From: Streptococcus entericus DSM 14446
GTDB taxonomy: Bacteria > Bacillota > Bacilli > Lactobacillales > Streptococcaceae
Direction: 5' to 3'
Assembly: GCF_000380025.1 (NCBI RefSeq)
Contig: NZ_KB904182.1
Span: 41,773 to 105,772, forward strand
Length of the DNA stretch: 64,000 nt
Every line of letters starts with the position of its first letter. Position 1 is the first letter of the stretch. Shown here in pieces: positions 35,067 to 44,503 of the stretch. The position numbers and the translations under genes are program-made. The notes below the pieces were generated by a model, which saw only the letters and a program-made list of their open reading frames with translations, did no database searches and was not told where the DNA came from.

Positions 35067-35458
35067 AACTGCTCCAATTTGACATAGATTCCCACTGTGT
35101 CAGCCCAAAACTTCTCAGCAATCTCACTAGCCACACGGCTATCATTGACGTAGTAACCCGACCGCTCTAAGCAGTCCTTCAATAGCTTGACCAGATTATC
35201 TGTGTCAGGTTTAGTATGCTTGTACTGACCATTGACCGTCCCCTTGATTTTGGGAAATAGCCACTTGGTCGTCAGTCGCAGAGGACCGTCTAACGGTTCA
35301 GGAGGTTTATGCTTAGCCAAGAGGCCCATGAACATAGCCCGCACATCCTGCAACTCAGCTGGTTCATAAAACTGCGGCTTCCCATTCACTACTCGAACTT
35401 TTTTCATCTGGTGGGTAGTGGTTGGAATTTCTGCCATAGGTAAGAAAAATTCAATCAT
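35063..35458 (-). CDS. RusA-family Holliday junction resolvase
   Basis: A 131-residue RusA-type endonuclease that cuts four-way DNA junctions formed in phage recombination and packaging. Family signature with catalytic aspartates: HTKPDTDNLVKLLKD (Asp70-type region) and YVNDSRVASE. Start at 35458 is preferred over TTG at 35470; it lies two bases past the previous stop, with no strong SD, so it relies on coupling. Confidence 0.9.
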   Translation of the reverse strand: MIEFFLPMAEIPTTTHQMKKVRVVNGKPQFYEPAELQDVRAMFMGLLAKHKPPEPLDGPLRLTTKWLFPKIKGTVNGQYKHTKPDTDNLVKLLKDCLERSGYYVNDSRVASEIAEKFWADTVGIYVKLEQL

Positions 35459-35460
35459 AG

Positions 35461-35667
35461 TTACGACCAATCTTGGGTAACTATCGTGGCAATAGCACGA
35501 CCATCATCAAAGAATTTGAAGGTGATGTCAATGTCCTTGCACCCTTCCTTTTCCAATTCATATATATGGCCATTGATTTCATCTTCAAACTCCTCAACAG
35601 CTGTTTCAAGGTTGTTTAATTCAAAATCATTATCGTTAAATTTAGTTTTAAAAATACTTACACGCAT
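35461..35667 (-). CDS. Phage hypothetical protein (68 aa)
   Basis: A 68-residue acidic protein (NNLETAVEEFEDEINGHIYE, DIDITFKFFDDGRAIATIV) with a good AAAGGAAA site; the long helix plus beta hairpin suggests a small regulatory fold, but no family is recognised. Confidence 0.55.
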   Translation of the reverse strand: MRVSIFKTKFNDNDFELNNLETAVEEFEDEINGHIYELEKEGCKDIDITFKFFDDGRAIATIVTQDWS

Positions 35668-35724
35668 TTTCTTTTTTCCTTTCTTTCTTTGTTGCGCGCT
35701 TTGTCAAAGAGAGAGACAAGGGAT

Positions 35725-35750
35725 AAGGGGGCGGAGTCTAAAGCCCCCTT
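35725..35750 (-). terminator. Strong GC hairpin in the intergenic region
   Basis: AAGGGGGC (35725-35732) and GCCCCCTT (35743-35750) form an 8-bp stem with a 10-base loop. No clean T run follows on either strand, so it may be a terminator-like pause or a structural element near the putative origin. Confidence 0.35.
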
Positions 35751-35820
35751 TCCCTTTCTCTTTTTGACTTTTTGACAAGCGAATCCAAAATACTCCCCAA
35801 ACTTGGGGTTATCCCCAAAG

Positions 35821-35967
35821 TTTTCGTGAAAATTCTATAACTTTTTCGTTTTTTTCGTAATTTGAACGAAAGCGAAATTTATACAGAATGTTCGTAATCA
35901 CGACGCGAAAATATTGTTTGATTTTCGTTTTTTTCGTTATAGAATTTTCGTTTTTTTCGTTTTCGTG
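35821..35967. repeat. AT-rich repeat region, candidate replication origin
   Basis: A gene-free segment right after the primase-helicase gene. The 16-mer TTTTCGTTTTTTTCGT recurs near 35843, 35922 and 35945, and a perfect 14-bp inverted repeat (GAAAATTCTATAAC at 35828-35841, complement at 35936-35949) frames the interior. Iterons plus inverted repeats in AT-rich DNA next to the replication gene fit an origin; function not shown. Confidence 0.5.
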
Positions 35968-35969
35968 AT

Positions 35970-38225
35970 TTATTCAATTTTTAAGATTTTTCCGTTTTTT
36001 AGTACAAAATTTTCACTTTCGTTGACGTAATTTTCGATAGTTCTTTCTTTGACTCCCATATGCTCCGCTAGTTCTTTTTTAGTTACTGGCTCATCAGGAT
36101 GAAAAGAACTGGTCGTCTCAAATGCTTTTTTTAGAGATTCTTGGCGTTCCTTTGCGTTTTGCTCTTTGGATTTACGATTTTCACGAGCTACCTTAGTAGT
36201 TTTCTGCCAGTTGGGTTTACTATCCTCCAGCTCAATATCCGCCAGCACCCCAGTCGTGTCCACAGAGTGAACGGGATAGCTGAACCACATGTTAACTGGC
36301 TTGAACTTCGCGAACTCACGTAGCGTACCTTCCACTCGCCAAGCTGTAGCTATTTCTACCTCATGCTGGGCTTTTTTGACTGCTTCTAGGTACGGCTGTT
36401 TAACCATGATATCCTTAATAGCTTTGTCAAAGTGCTGTTGCATCTGATAGCGACTTTCCAAGTCGTCCAATGTAACTTCGTGCTGGTAGTAGTCCAGAGC
36501 TTTTTCTTGTAGAGCCTGTTGGTAAATCTTAGCCGCTGCTTTTTCTGACCTTGCCTTGACAAGCTCTTCAGTGAGCTCAAGTTCTACTAAGTCAATCAAC
36601 GCATCTGGATCACGGGCAAATACACCCGAACCACTAGCACGATCCATGGACTTCTTGCCACCTTGAGCACCTTTAGAGTGGTGGTGACAGTAAATCACAC
36701 TACAACCTAATTCGGTTGCTACTTTGTCAAATTGATTGGTAAAGTGTGCCATCTGGTCTGCGCTGTTTTCATCGCCAGTCAGAACCTTATAAATAGGGTC
36801 AATAATGACGGCTTGATAATTTTTCTTGAGTGACCTACGGATTAGTTTAGGTGCTAGTTTGTCCATTGGAACAGTCTTACCACGCAAGTTCCAGATGTCG
36901 ATGTTCGCTAAGTTGTTAGGCTGCAGTCCCATCGCTTCATACACATCCTTAAAGCGATGCAAAGCTGATGGTCTATCCAGCTCCAGATTGACATAGAGAA
37001 CCTTGCCTTGTTCACAAGCCCAGCCTAGCCACTCTTTGCCTTCCGCAATCGCAATTGACAGTTCAATCAAAGCAAATGACTTACCAGCCTTAGACGGACC
37101 GGCAATCAAGAGCTTGTGCCCTTGCCTAAGAACTCCTTTGATGAGTTCTGGTGCCAAGTCTGGCAAATTATCCCACTGGTCGGCTAGGGTTTCAGGATCA
37201 GGTAAATCATCGTTCAAATCCTCAATCCATTGAAACCATTCTTCATAGTTAGTTTTACCGATGTTTGTATCGACCAAGAACTGCTTGCGACCGTTTCGAG
37301 TTACACCAGGCATGCGAGACAGACGGCTGGGGTTACGGTTCTGGGTATCGATGTCCAAGCCATTCTTCTTACAGATGGCATAGATATAATCAACCCGCTT
37401 GCGGTACTCCTGATAATCCCTTGCATCCACCTTGACGATAGCATGCAGGGATTTCTTACCTGAGTGAACCAGAGCTGCAATCGGCAACTCTAATTCCTTG
37501 AAGAGGGCATATTGCTTACCAAGGTCCATACTGTCGGATTCCACCAAGGCGTAGCGAAAGTCCGTCACATTGTCATTCTTGACCCCTTTCCCGTCCAGAG
37601 GATTGAAACGAATCCAGGCCCCAGCTTCTTCTTTGTAGTCTCCGAAGACTGCACCGATGTCACCTTCACACTTCTGCAAAGCCTGAATCAGCTCCCCAGC
37701 GGTGCGGTCATAGTTCCCTTGGGTCGGCTTATAGATAGGACCATTATCGGTCTCAATCGGGTATGTCGTTGTCACATAACCCACTAAGTCTGTTGAGTCA
37801 AAGATGGTTTCAAGGTAAGTAATCAGCTCCTGAACTGGTGACCAGTTGACAGGCTCCTTGATTTCCTTAGCCTCAACCCAGTTCTTGTCAATGATTTTAT
37901 AATCACGGTCGATGGTGCTATCCCAGTCCAATTCATGAGCGTCATCAGCTAAACGAAATTCTGACACCCAACCGTTGTCCTTGGCCATCTGGGTTATTGT
38001 GGCGCCTGTTACGGTACCCATGCCACTCCCTTGAAAACTATCCCATTTAGCGAAACATTCCCCTTTTTTATAGCGACTGTCTGCCTGCGACCAAATATCC
38101 CAATCCATAGCGGTATAGCCCTCATGCTTGAGCGCCATACCTACTGTTATCCAGTCTTGATAAGACAGTGTCGCTGGATTGATATGATCTAGCAAGGGGA
38201 TTAAATCAAATTCTCTATCTGCCAT
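35970..38225 (-). CDS. Phage primase-helicase (PriCT/RepA-like ATPase)
   Basis: A 751-residue replication protein. N-terminus (about 15-85) is a PriCT_2-like domain (LSYQDWITVGMALKHEGY, CFAKWDSFQG); residues ~150-340 look like an archaeo-eukaryotic-type primase core (VESDSMDLGKQYALFKELEL, HSGKKSLHAIVKVDA, NRNPSRLSRMPGV); then a RepA/DnaB-like ATPase with Walker A GPSKAGKSFA and Walker B-like AVIIDPIYKV; the C-terminus ends in an HTH-like KKELAEHMGVKERTIENYV. It likely initiates phage DNA replication. Confidence 0.85.
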   Translation of the reverse strand: MADREFDLIPLLDHINPATLSYQDWITVGMALKHEGYTAMDWDIWSQADSRYKKGECFAKWDSFQGSGMGTVTGATITQMAKDNGWVSEFRLADDAHELDWDSTIDRDYKIIDKNWVEAKEIKEPVNWSPVQELITYLETIFDSTDLVGYVTTTYPIETDNGPIYKPTQGNYDRTAGELIQALQKCEGDIGAVFGDYKEEAGAWIRFNPLDGKGVKNDNVTDFRYALVESDSMDLGKQYALFKELELPIAALVHSGKKSLHAIVKVDARDYQEYRKRVDYIYAICKKNGLDIDTQNRNPSRLSRMPGVTRNGRKQFLVDTNIGKTNYEEWFQWIEDLNDDLPDPETLADQWDNLPDLAPELIKGVLRQGHKLLIAGPSKAGKSFALIELSIAIAEGKEWLGWACEQGKVLYVNLELDRPSALHRFKDVYEAMGLQPNNLANIDIWNLRGKTVPMDKLAPKLIRRSLKKNYQAVIIDPIYKVLTGDENSADQMAHFTNQFDKVATELGCSVIYCHHHSKGAQGGKKSMDRASGSGVFARDPDALIDLVELELTEELVKARSEKAAAKIYQQALQEKALDYYQHEVTLDDLESRYQMQQHFDKAIKDIMVKQPYLEAVKKAQHEVEIATAWRVEGTLREFAKFKPVNMWFSYPVHSVDTTGVLADIELEDSKPNWQKTTKVARENRKSKEQNAKERQESLKKAFETTSSFHPDEPVTKKELAEHMGVKERTIENYVNESENFVLKNGKILKIE

Positions 38226-38233
38226 TTAACCTC

Positions 38234-39817
38234 CTATTCTGGTTGATACTCTTTCGGTCTAACTCCCGCTGGCAATCGCCACCCAGATACTGCGATACGG
38301 TCAATCATATTTTTAGCACTCTCAAACTTCCACATACCTACATGTTGGAAGCCATAGCGTTCTAGTAGTCGAATTTGCTTAGGCGTCGTCAATCCCGCAT
38401 CACGGCGTTTGGCTAAACGGTCTAACAACTTAGTAGCCTTTCCTGCATTACCGATTTCTTCGGTATAGATGCCAAATTTCTCCAGAGCCTGCTTCTGCTT
38501 ATCAGAGACAGGTGCCATTTCCCAACCAAACTCTGGAACATAGTCCACAAGATCTTCCGCATTGATAGACATTTCAAATTGCAAGGGGTCAACAAGAGCG
38601 CGCTTGCGTTTACGCATTTCTTCCAGTTGTTTGGCTAAGGCCTCTTCACGTTCAGCAATAACATCTTTAGTTGCTACTTCTTCGGCTTCCAGAAGTTCGA
38701 AAGCAATCTCAGTTTCTTCGGTCATATTCTCGACCATCTTTTGGGCAACTTCTGGACTGCCAGCAATCAGATGGGCAGGACGACAAAGCTCATGTCGCTC
38801 TGTATGCCAGAGAAAATCCAACAAAAGCAGATTTTCTTTGCCAGGATAGAGACGAGTGCCACGCCCCACCATCTGGCTATAAAGAGCCCGCACTTTGGTA
38901 GGTCTCAGGACAACCACACAATCTACACTTGGACAGTCCCAGCCCTCAGTCAAGAGCATGGAGTTACAGAGGACGTTGTACTTGCCCTTGTCAAAGTCTG
39001 CCAGCACCTCCTCACGGTCCTTGCTTTCTCCGTTGACCTCGGCAGCCTTAAACCCTTTGGCATTTAGAATATCCCGAAACTTCTGTGAGGTCTTGACCAA
39101 TGGGAGAAATACCACAGTCTTACGGTTAGCACATTGCTTAACCATCTCGTCTGCAATCTGTTCCAAGTAAGGATCTAAGGCAGTTCCAATCTCGCTAGCT
39201 TTAAAATCTCCTGCTTGTTGACTGACTTTAGATAGGTCCAAAGTCAACGGAATAGTGATTGCTGTGATTTTAGATAGATAGCCTGATTTGATGGCATCAA
39301 CCAGGGAATACTCATAAGCCAAGCTATCAAAATACTTGCCCAGATTCTGCTTGTCACCCCTGTCTGGGGTGGCTGTAACCCCCAAAACATTTGCCTCTTC
39401 AAAATGCCCCAGAACCCGCTGGTAGCCATCCGAGATAGCATGATGGGCTTCATCAATGATGATGGTGTCAAAGTGATTAGGCGGGAACTGGCTCAGCCTT
39501 TTCTCACGTTGCATAGTCTGGACTGACCCGACCACGACACGGAACCAGGAGCCGACCGATGTGCTCTCAGCCTTTTCTAGGGCTGTCCCCAGCCCTGTCG
39601 CTGTCATCAGCTTGTCGCTGGCCTGTTCCAAAAGCTCTGAACGATGAGCTAAAACAAGTACTCGCTCGCCCATTCTCACCCGGTCTTCGATAATTTTTGA
39701 AAAGACAATGGTCTTACCGCACCCTGTTGGCAGGACTAAGAGGGTGCGTTTGCGACCCTCTTCCCATTCCTGCTGAACGGCTGACCGTGCCTCTGCTTGA
39801 TACGGTCTCAGATCCAT
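38234..39817 (-). CDS. DEAD/DEAH-box helicase
   Basis: A 527-residue superfamily 2 helicase: Walker A LPTGCGKT, DEAH as IIDEAHHA, motif III GVTATP, and motif VI QMVGRGTRLYPG. C-terminal extension of ~170 residues is phage-specific. Typical partner of the primase and Sak4-like ATPase in Firmicute phages; may support recombination-dependent replication. Confidence 0.92.
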   Translation of the reverse strand: MDLRPYQAEARSAVQQEWEEGRKRTLLVLPTGCGKTIVFSKIIEDRVRMGERVLVLAHRSELLEQASDKLMTATGLGTALEKAESTSVGSWFRVVVGSVQTMQREKRLSQFPPNHFDTIIIDEAHHAISDGYQRVLGHFEEANVLGVTATPDRGDKQNLGKYFDSLAYEYSLVDAIKSGYLSKITAITIPLTLDLSKVSQQAGDFKASEIGTALDPYLEQIADEMVKQCANRKTVVFLPLVKTSQKFRDILNAKGFKAAEVNGESKDREEVLADFDKGKYNVLCNSMLLTEGWDCPSVDCVVVLRPTKVRALYSQMVGRGTRLYPGKENLLLLDFLWHTERHELCRPAHLIAGSPEVAQKMVENMTEETEIAFELLEAEEVATKDVIAEREEALAKQLEEMRKRKRALVDPLQFEMSINAEDLVDYVPEFGWEMAPVSDKQKQALEKFGIYTEEIGNAGKATKLLDRLAKRRDAGLTTPKQIRLLERYGFQHVGMWKFESAKNMIDRIAVSGWRLPAGVRPKEYQPE

Positions 39818-39820
39818 AGT

Positions 39821-40426
39821 TTAGAACCCACTCCAAGTTGATTGCCCAGTCGGCTGTTGCGGTGTCTGTGGTTGTTGATAAGGCTGCTGACCTGGTGCTT
39901 GTGGCTGATAAGTTGGTTGTTGCGATGTCTGCTGATAAGCTGGCGTGCCAGGACCGTTACCGTTCAAAACCTTGGTCCAGTCCACATCGTCAGCATAAAT
40001 CATAGATTTCACATCATCGTATTCACGGTCTGCATATTGGCCAGTTCCTTTTCGTTTGCCAATGCGAGCCACGCCCTTGGAACCGATCACCGTGTTCCAG
40101 TTCATCCGAAGTGGTTCCCCGTGCTTCTTCTGACCAATAGCCCCGAAGAACGCTGACAACATGCCTTCAGTTGAGGTATGCAAGAACAGGTTGTGGGTCA
40201 ACTGAGCGATACCTTCTGCCGTCTCAATTTGTAGCGTGATAACGGCCTTGTTGCAAGCTGGCAATTTTCCTGGATTTTGCGGATTCGGCGTGTGACGGGC
40301 TCGTTCAAAGTTTGTAACAGTAAACTGGTAATCACCAGGTTTTAACTGGACAAAGCCCGAACCGTCTTGGACGATTTCATCGTCCCATGCAAGCTCGCGT
40401 TCTGGTTGGTTGTATTGTTGTGTCAT
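39821..40426 (-). CDS. DUF669 protein (ssDNA-associated replication accessory)
   Basis: A 201-residue DUF669 protein: globular N-terminal domain (PGDYQFTVTNFERARH, KAVITLQIETAEG, WNTVIGSKGVARIGKRKG) and a Gln/Pro/Tyr-rich disordered tail (after residue 155) ending in SGF, a layout like single-strand DNA-binding proteins. Probably the phage SSB substitute in the replication block. ATG at 40426 has AGGAGG upstream. Confidence 0.8.
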   Translation of the reverse strand: MTQQYNQPERELAWDDEIVQDGSGFVQLKPGDYQFTVTNFERARHTPNPQNPGKLPACNKAVITLQIETAEGIAQLTHNLFLHTSTEGMLSAFFGAIGQKKHGEPLRMNWNTVIGSKGVARIGKRKGTGQYADREYDDVKSMIYADDVDWTKVLNGNGPGTPAYQQTSQQPTYQPQAPGQQPYQQPQTPQQPTGQSTWSGF

Positions 40427-40440
40427 GTTGGTTCCTCCTA

Positions 40441-41172
40441 TTAAGCTAAAATAGTGATATTTTCCTGACCAGCCAAGGCCTCTTTCAGGTAGGTTGCAAT
40501 GTTGTTGACTGCTTCTAGCCGCCAAGCACCACCGTCAGCCTCAAATAAGGCCATTTCAGCCCGCTTATTAACACGGAAGATAAATTGGCTTGCTGGTTGC
40601 TCAACTTCTGCAAAGGTGCGGTATGGACGTAGGGTGACAGGGTTCGGTGCCTTGGCTTTTGCGACACTAGCCACTCCGTCCTTGATAGTTGTAACCTGCG
40701 AAACACCATCATCTTTGATATCTGCCGCATTCTCAATTCGTAATGCACTCGCAAATTCAAGTACTGTCCAGCGATCATCTCGGTCTTGGAACTTGGACTG
40801 CAACAGAACATTGAAATCTGACGCCTCTTCCCATTCAGCGAAATGAATTGACGGTGTCAACGCCTGAACGTTGACCAACCGTGTCCGAACAGACCGCTCA
40901 TCGTCTTGACTATAGACGGACACTTCTGTCGGATTTTCAACCACAACCATTACCCGCTCTTGGTTGATTCCATTTAAGTCTGACTTGAGATAATCCACCA
41001 GACTAGCCAAAGTTCGCAGCTCTAGGCAGGCAGGGTAGCGTTTTGGCTCCAATTCAACCATGCGGTAGTTATTGGCGTCGTAATAATCCTTACCATCAAT
41101 CTCTATAACCTTTTCTTCGCGACCAGCGAGCTCAACACCATATTCCACGACTGCTTTGATATTTTCTGACAT
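40441..41172 (-). CDS. DUF2303/YfdQ-like phage protein
   Basis: A 243-residue protein whose C-terminal half has TLRPYRTFAEVEQPASQFIFRV (quoted in parts: LRPYRTFAEVEQPASQF), a DUF2303/YfdQ signature. N-terminal ELRTLASLVDYLKSDLNG also fits. Found in replication/recombination modules; biochemical role unknown. Confidence 0.65.
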   Translation of the reverse strand: MSENIKAVVEYGVELAGREEKVIEIDGKDYYDANNYRMVELEPKRYPACLELRTLASLVDYLKSDLNGINQERVMVVVENPTEVSVYSQDDERSVRTRLVNVQALTPSIHFAEWEEASDFNVLLQSKFQDRDDRWTVLEFASALRIENAADIKDDGVSQVTTIKDGVASVAKAKAPNPVTLRPYRTFAEVEQPASQFIFRVNKRAEMALFEADGGAWRLEAVNNIATYLKEALAGQENITILA

Positions 41173-41173
41173 C

Positions 41174-41593
41174 TTAGTTACCTACTTTCTTTTTATTAAA
41201 ATCAATCACATCTTCGTTGACGCCTTTTTCAAGGTCATCAATTGGTTGCCCAATATCCGTCCGCAAGACAGCTTCTTCGTCAAAGAAGGTCTGTCCGGGC
41301 ATGGCACTCTTAAGCTCATTAGCATGGATAGTACCCGCCTTTTCACCGACCAGCACAGTTGTGGCTACCCCCGTTTGAGGCGCTAGAGTGGACTTGACAT
41401 CCATAACAGTGTTAACTGTTTGACGAGCCTCATCAGGCTTCATGGTCAGGGTGATGACCACCTTGCGGGCAGTCTTAACATCGGTGTTAGGATCAAGGAT
41501 ATTGTCAAAGACCTTAGCCAATTCCTTATCCACTTTCTCTTGCAGACCACCCTCACCAATGACGGACAGGTCTAGGTTAATTGTTTTAGTCAT
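41174..41593 (-). CDS. Replication-module protein annotated elsewhere as 'replication terminator'
   Basis: A 139-residue protein with KVVITLTMKPDEARQTVN, ANELKSAMPGQTFFD and LRTDIGQPIDDLEK, features of a phage family often labelled replication terminator protein without biochemical proof. It lies one base from DUF2303 and 9 bases from the Sak4-like gene, inside the replication operon. Confidence 0.6.
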   Translation of the reverse strand: MTKTINLDLSVIGEGGLQEKVDKELAKVFDNILDPNTDVKTARKVVITLTMKPDEARQTVNTVMDVKSTLAPQTGVATTVLVGEKAGTIHANELKSAMPGQTFFDEEAVLRTDIGQPIDDLEKGVNEDVIDFNKKKVGN

Positions 41594-41602
41594 AAATTCC
41601 TC

Positions 41603-42718
41603 CTAAAATGCTCTATTTTTCAAAATGATGTCTTTAATGCTCGAACCATTTGAACCTGGATTGTTCCAGTAACTCACTAAAAAGTCAAAATACCCATCAG
41701 GATAATTTTCAAAAGGTGTATCTGTTGGGATGTGGTTCAGCTCAGATTGAATCCCTCTGAGTTCATCTTCTGTCACACCGTCCAACTGCATGAGCTCCCT
41801 CAAAGGTTGAGGTATTACCTCAGTGATGTTAGAAACTTCTCTTGCAAAATTCGGAGTAACTGACGGTACAACCTGCGACATATTCACATCTAGGCTCGTT
41901 TGTTCCTGTGCTGGTCGCTCAACAGGATTTGGTCCCATAGTGCCTGCTTGAGGTTCTTGAGAGACAGAATCAGGCTGAGCTCGTACAGGTTGGCTTTGTG
42001 AGGTAAAGATATGGGCAATAGCCCCATAGTCCAACGGTAGCTCCTCTGGTAAACCATGACGATTTTTAGCATCCCAAGCAGGGTGATGTTGGGTATAGAG
42101 AACACGCTGACCACCTTGAGCTTTTTTCTTCCCATTATCGGTAGTCATAACAACCGTCTTATAGTTAGCAAAAAGCACCATATCAACCCATTCCTTGACC
42201 AGAGGTGCCGTTTGTGAGCCAGTCTTCTTACCCAACTTCAATTCCCAACGGTCATAAGCTCCCATTTCATCAGGTTGTTCAAACTTTCTCATTTGAGCAT
42301 GAGCAGTCAAGACCACATTGATACCCAAGTCAACCAGCTCACTGAGAAGATTTAGCAAACGTCCTACTTCTTCCTTGACATAGGTGTAGCCCTTCCCCCA
42401 GCCAATTTCTTCAATCCCTCTGACATTGTGTTGAGCACAAACATCATCATTAACCAAGGTCTCCGCCCAGTCAATGGTATCAATGACCAAAGTCTGACAG
42501 ACTGTTGGGTTAGCCTTAACCCAAGCAATCTGATTTTTTAGCATGGTGTAGCTAGTTGGTTTATCCAAGCGAGCCACATCCATATTATCCGTTGACCCTT
42601 CCGTGTCGATAAAGAGCGGATTTGGGAACTGAGCGGCAAAGCTCGACTTACCAATCCCCTCAGGTCCGTAGATGACTACTCGCTGCGCCCGCGCACGTTT
42701 GCCTCGTGTAATTTGCAT
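41603..42718 (-). CDS. Sak4-like RecA-fold ATPase (AAA_24)
   Basis: A 371-residue protein with a RecA-like core at residues 1-240: Walker A YGPEGIGKSSFA, Walker B LVIDTIDW and NVVLTAHAQMRKF. The C-terminal ~130 residues are a Pro/Gln-rich linker and a small helical domain (LRELMQLDGVTEDELRG). Matches the AAA_24/Sak4 group of single-strand annealing/strand-exchange proteins of phages. Works with the SMC-like ATPase and DUF669 protein. Confidence 0.85.
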   Translation of the reverse strand: MQITRGKRARAQRVVIYGPEGIGKSSFAAQFPNPLFIDTEGSTDNMDVARLDKPTSYTMLKNQIAWVKANPTVCQTLVIDTIDWAETLVNDDVCAQHNVRGIEEIGWGKGYTYVKEEVGRLLNLLSELVDLGINVVLTAHAQMRKFEQPDEMGAYDRWELKLGKKTGSQTAPLVKEWVDMVLFANYKTVVMTTDNGKKKAQGGQRVLYTQHHPAWDAKNRHGLPEELPLDYGAIAHIFTSQSQPVRAQPDSVSQEPQAGTMGPNPVERPAQEQTSLDVNMSQVVPSVTPNFAREVSNITEVIPQPLRELMQLDGVTEDELRGIQSELNHIPTDTPFENYPDGYFDFLVSYWNNPGSNGSSIKDIILKNRAF

Positions 42719-42731
42719 GTGTTACTCCTTT

Positions 42732-44027
42732 CTAAAATGTCCAATTAGGTGCCCCCGCTGGTTGAGCAGGTGCTGGCTGATAGTCTGGATTCTCCAAAGA
42801 GTAGCCGTCTTCGATGATAATCGCGCACTCTTCCCCAGTTGACACACGGGTCGCAATGGCCTGCAAACCCTCACGTTCCAGCCATGCACCAAACTCTTCC
42901 AAGGTCTGTTTGTCCATCTGCTCCAATTTATCGATGAGGACGAAACCACATTCTGGCTTGAGCTTGCGGACAATAGCAGTTGCCACCGTGAGTTGTTGGC
43001 TTCCTGACATGTTATCCCACTCCTGACCAAGATAGAGCAATTTTCCATCATCTACCATCAAGCCCTCAAGAGGTAAATCGGCATTCGTCAACAAGTCGCG
43101 TTTTTCTTGCCTTACCGCTTCAATCTTCGTTGTTAATTCAGTGTACTTGACACGCTCAGCCTTGGCATCATCTTCGGCTTTTTCTTTATCTAAATTAGCT
43201 CGAACACGACGGTTCACCTCATCAATCTGAGCAATGTTCTCCTCAATTTCTCTGGTTGATTCATCATGGAGATCCATAGTATCCATTTTTGCGATAGTCA
43301 AATCATCAGTCAATTGTTGCAGCTGCTTTTCAGCTTCACTGAGCTTGCGTTTGAGTTCATCAACTTCATTCTGTTTGAACGCATGGTTTTGCTCGATGAC
43401 TACTAGCTGTTGCCGTTTACGAGCATTCTCACCGTTTTTCGCCAAAATAGATTGTTGTTGTGCAATGAGCTCTGAAATACTGATAAGCTCCTTTGGTGCG
43501 TCAGGATAATGTACCTGCTCCTTAGCAAATTTTTCCTTCTGGTCAGCAATGACACCGATAGCATGTCGTTGGTTATAAAGTTCTTTCTCTTTGATTTCCA
43601 GTTCTGCTAACACATCACCAAGACCGATAATCTGCAAGAGTGTATCTGCTTTTTCCTTTGGTGTACTTTCCATGAACTTAGGAAGATTGATAGATAGTTC
43701 TTCGACAAAACTATCTAACAACTGCTGCCCCGCCTTCTGACCATTAGGGTCAATAACCTTGAGGCTCGCATTCTTACCTTTACGCTCAACCACCAGACCG
43801 TTTGACATGGTGATTTTTAGAGTAGGTGGTACTTGTGACCCCTCACGCATCGCTTGACTAGGCTTGTACTTGTTGCCACCCAACGCCCAAGCAATAGCGT
43901 CTAACACACTGGTCTTGCCTTGGTTGTTATTCCCACCAATAATCGTCAACCCCTTAGCAGCAGGCTCGACCTTAACCGCCTTAATACGCTTGACGTTTTC
44001 AATTTCTAATTTATTGATCGTGACCAT
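42732..44027 (-). CDS. SMC/RecF-like ATPase with coiled coil
   Basis: A 431-residue protein: N-terminal ABC half with Walker A GGNNNQGKTSVLDAIAW, a central coiled coil (about 140-290), and a C-terminal half with signature-like MSGSQQLTVA and Walker B FVLIDKLEQM. Similar to small SbcC/RecF-type ATPases that act with nucleases in phage recombination. ATG at 44027 has GGAGGATTTCGAAA before it and overlaps the previous gene by 17 bases. Confidence 0.85.
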   Translation of the reverse strand: MVTINKLEIENVKRIKAVKVEPAAKGLTIIGGNNNQGKTSVLDAIAWALGGNKYKPSQAMREGSQVPPTLKITMSNGLVVERKGKNASLKVIDPNGQKAGQQLLDSFVEELSINLPKFMESTPKEKADTLLQIIGLGDVLAELEIKEKELYNQRHAIGVIADQKEKFAKEQVHYPDAPKELISISELIAQQQSILAKNGENARKRQQLVVIEQNHAFKQNEVDELKRKLSEAEKQLQQLTDDLTIAKMDTMDLHDESTREIEENIAQIDEVNRRVRANLDKEKAEDDAKAERVKYTELTTKIEAVRQEKRDLLTNADLPLEGLMVDDGKLLYLGQEWDNMSGSQQLTVATAIVRKLKPECGFVLIDKLEQMDKQTLEEFGAWLEREGLQAIATRVSTGEECAIIIEDGYSLENPDYQPAPAQPAGAPNWTF

Positions 44028-44253
44028 TTTCGAAATCCTCCCCGCCAATTCTAAACGAACAAACTTCAATAGTCTTCTGCTCTGTCACAATCTCACTATT
44101 TGCAAGAGCAAAACCTAACAGAGCATTCGTGACAGAAGTTAATGTCATATTACATTTTTCAGCTATCTCCACAATATCATTGTAAAAACTCATGTCACAA
44201 CCAATCCGGCCATAGCCTGTTGATTGGGTACCAATTGTTTTTCTAACAGCCAT
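44011..44253 (-). CDS. Phage hypothetical protein (80 aa)
   Basis: An 80-residue protein with an amphipathic helix pattern (SFYNDIVEIAEKCNMTLTSVTNALLGFALAN, in parts) reminiscent of small ribbon-helix-helix proteins. Good GAAGGAGAAGAAA site. Not assigned. Confidence 0.55.
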   Translation of the reverse strand: MAVRKTIGTQSTGYGRIGCDMSFYNDIVEIAEKCNMTLTSVTNALLGFALANSEIVTEQKTIEVCSFRIGGEDFENGHDQ

Positions 44254-44275
44254 TTTCTTCTCCTTCTTGATAATC

Positions 44276-44356
44276 TAAAATCCGTTGCAAATCCTGATAA
44301 TGCTCCTCATCTCCTGTAGCATTCCATCGCTGTAAGGACTGGAGCAAAAGTTCCAT
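44276..44356 (-). CDS. Possible very small ORF (26 aa)
   Basis: ATG at 44356 opens 26 codons (MELLLQSLQRWNATGDEE...). The SD (GGAGG) lies far upstream, but an in-frame ATA six codons earlier (44374) would sit seven bases after it, giving a 32-residue protein. Real but non-canonical start, or noise. Confidence 0.3.
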
Positions 44357-44370
44357 TCTCGTTAGAGTTT

Positions 44371-44502
44371 TTATAGTTTCACCTCCCCAGACGTCCCATC
44401 CCAAACCAAAATCCGAGCAATATCGCCCAAATGTTCAAAGTCCCCAGTCTCTACATAGTGACCAAACGACATCACCATCTGCTCAATCTTAAACCGTATC
44501 AT
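44371..44502 (-). CDS. Small phage protein, unknown (43 aa)
   Basis: A 43-residue frame with a perfect GGAGG six bases before the ATG; content MIRFKIEQMVMSFGHYVETG and FEHLGDIARILVWDGTSGEV. Aligned in the string of small early genes and too short for most gene finders. Function unknown. Confidence 0.6.
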   Translation of the reverse strand: MIRFKIEQMVMSFGHYVETGDFEHLGDIARILVWDGTSGEVKL

Positions 44503-44503
44503 C

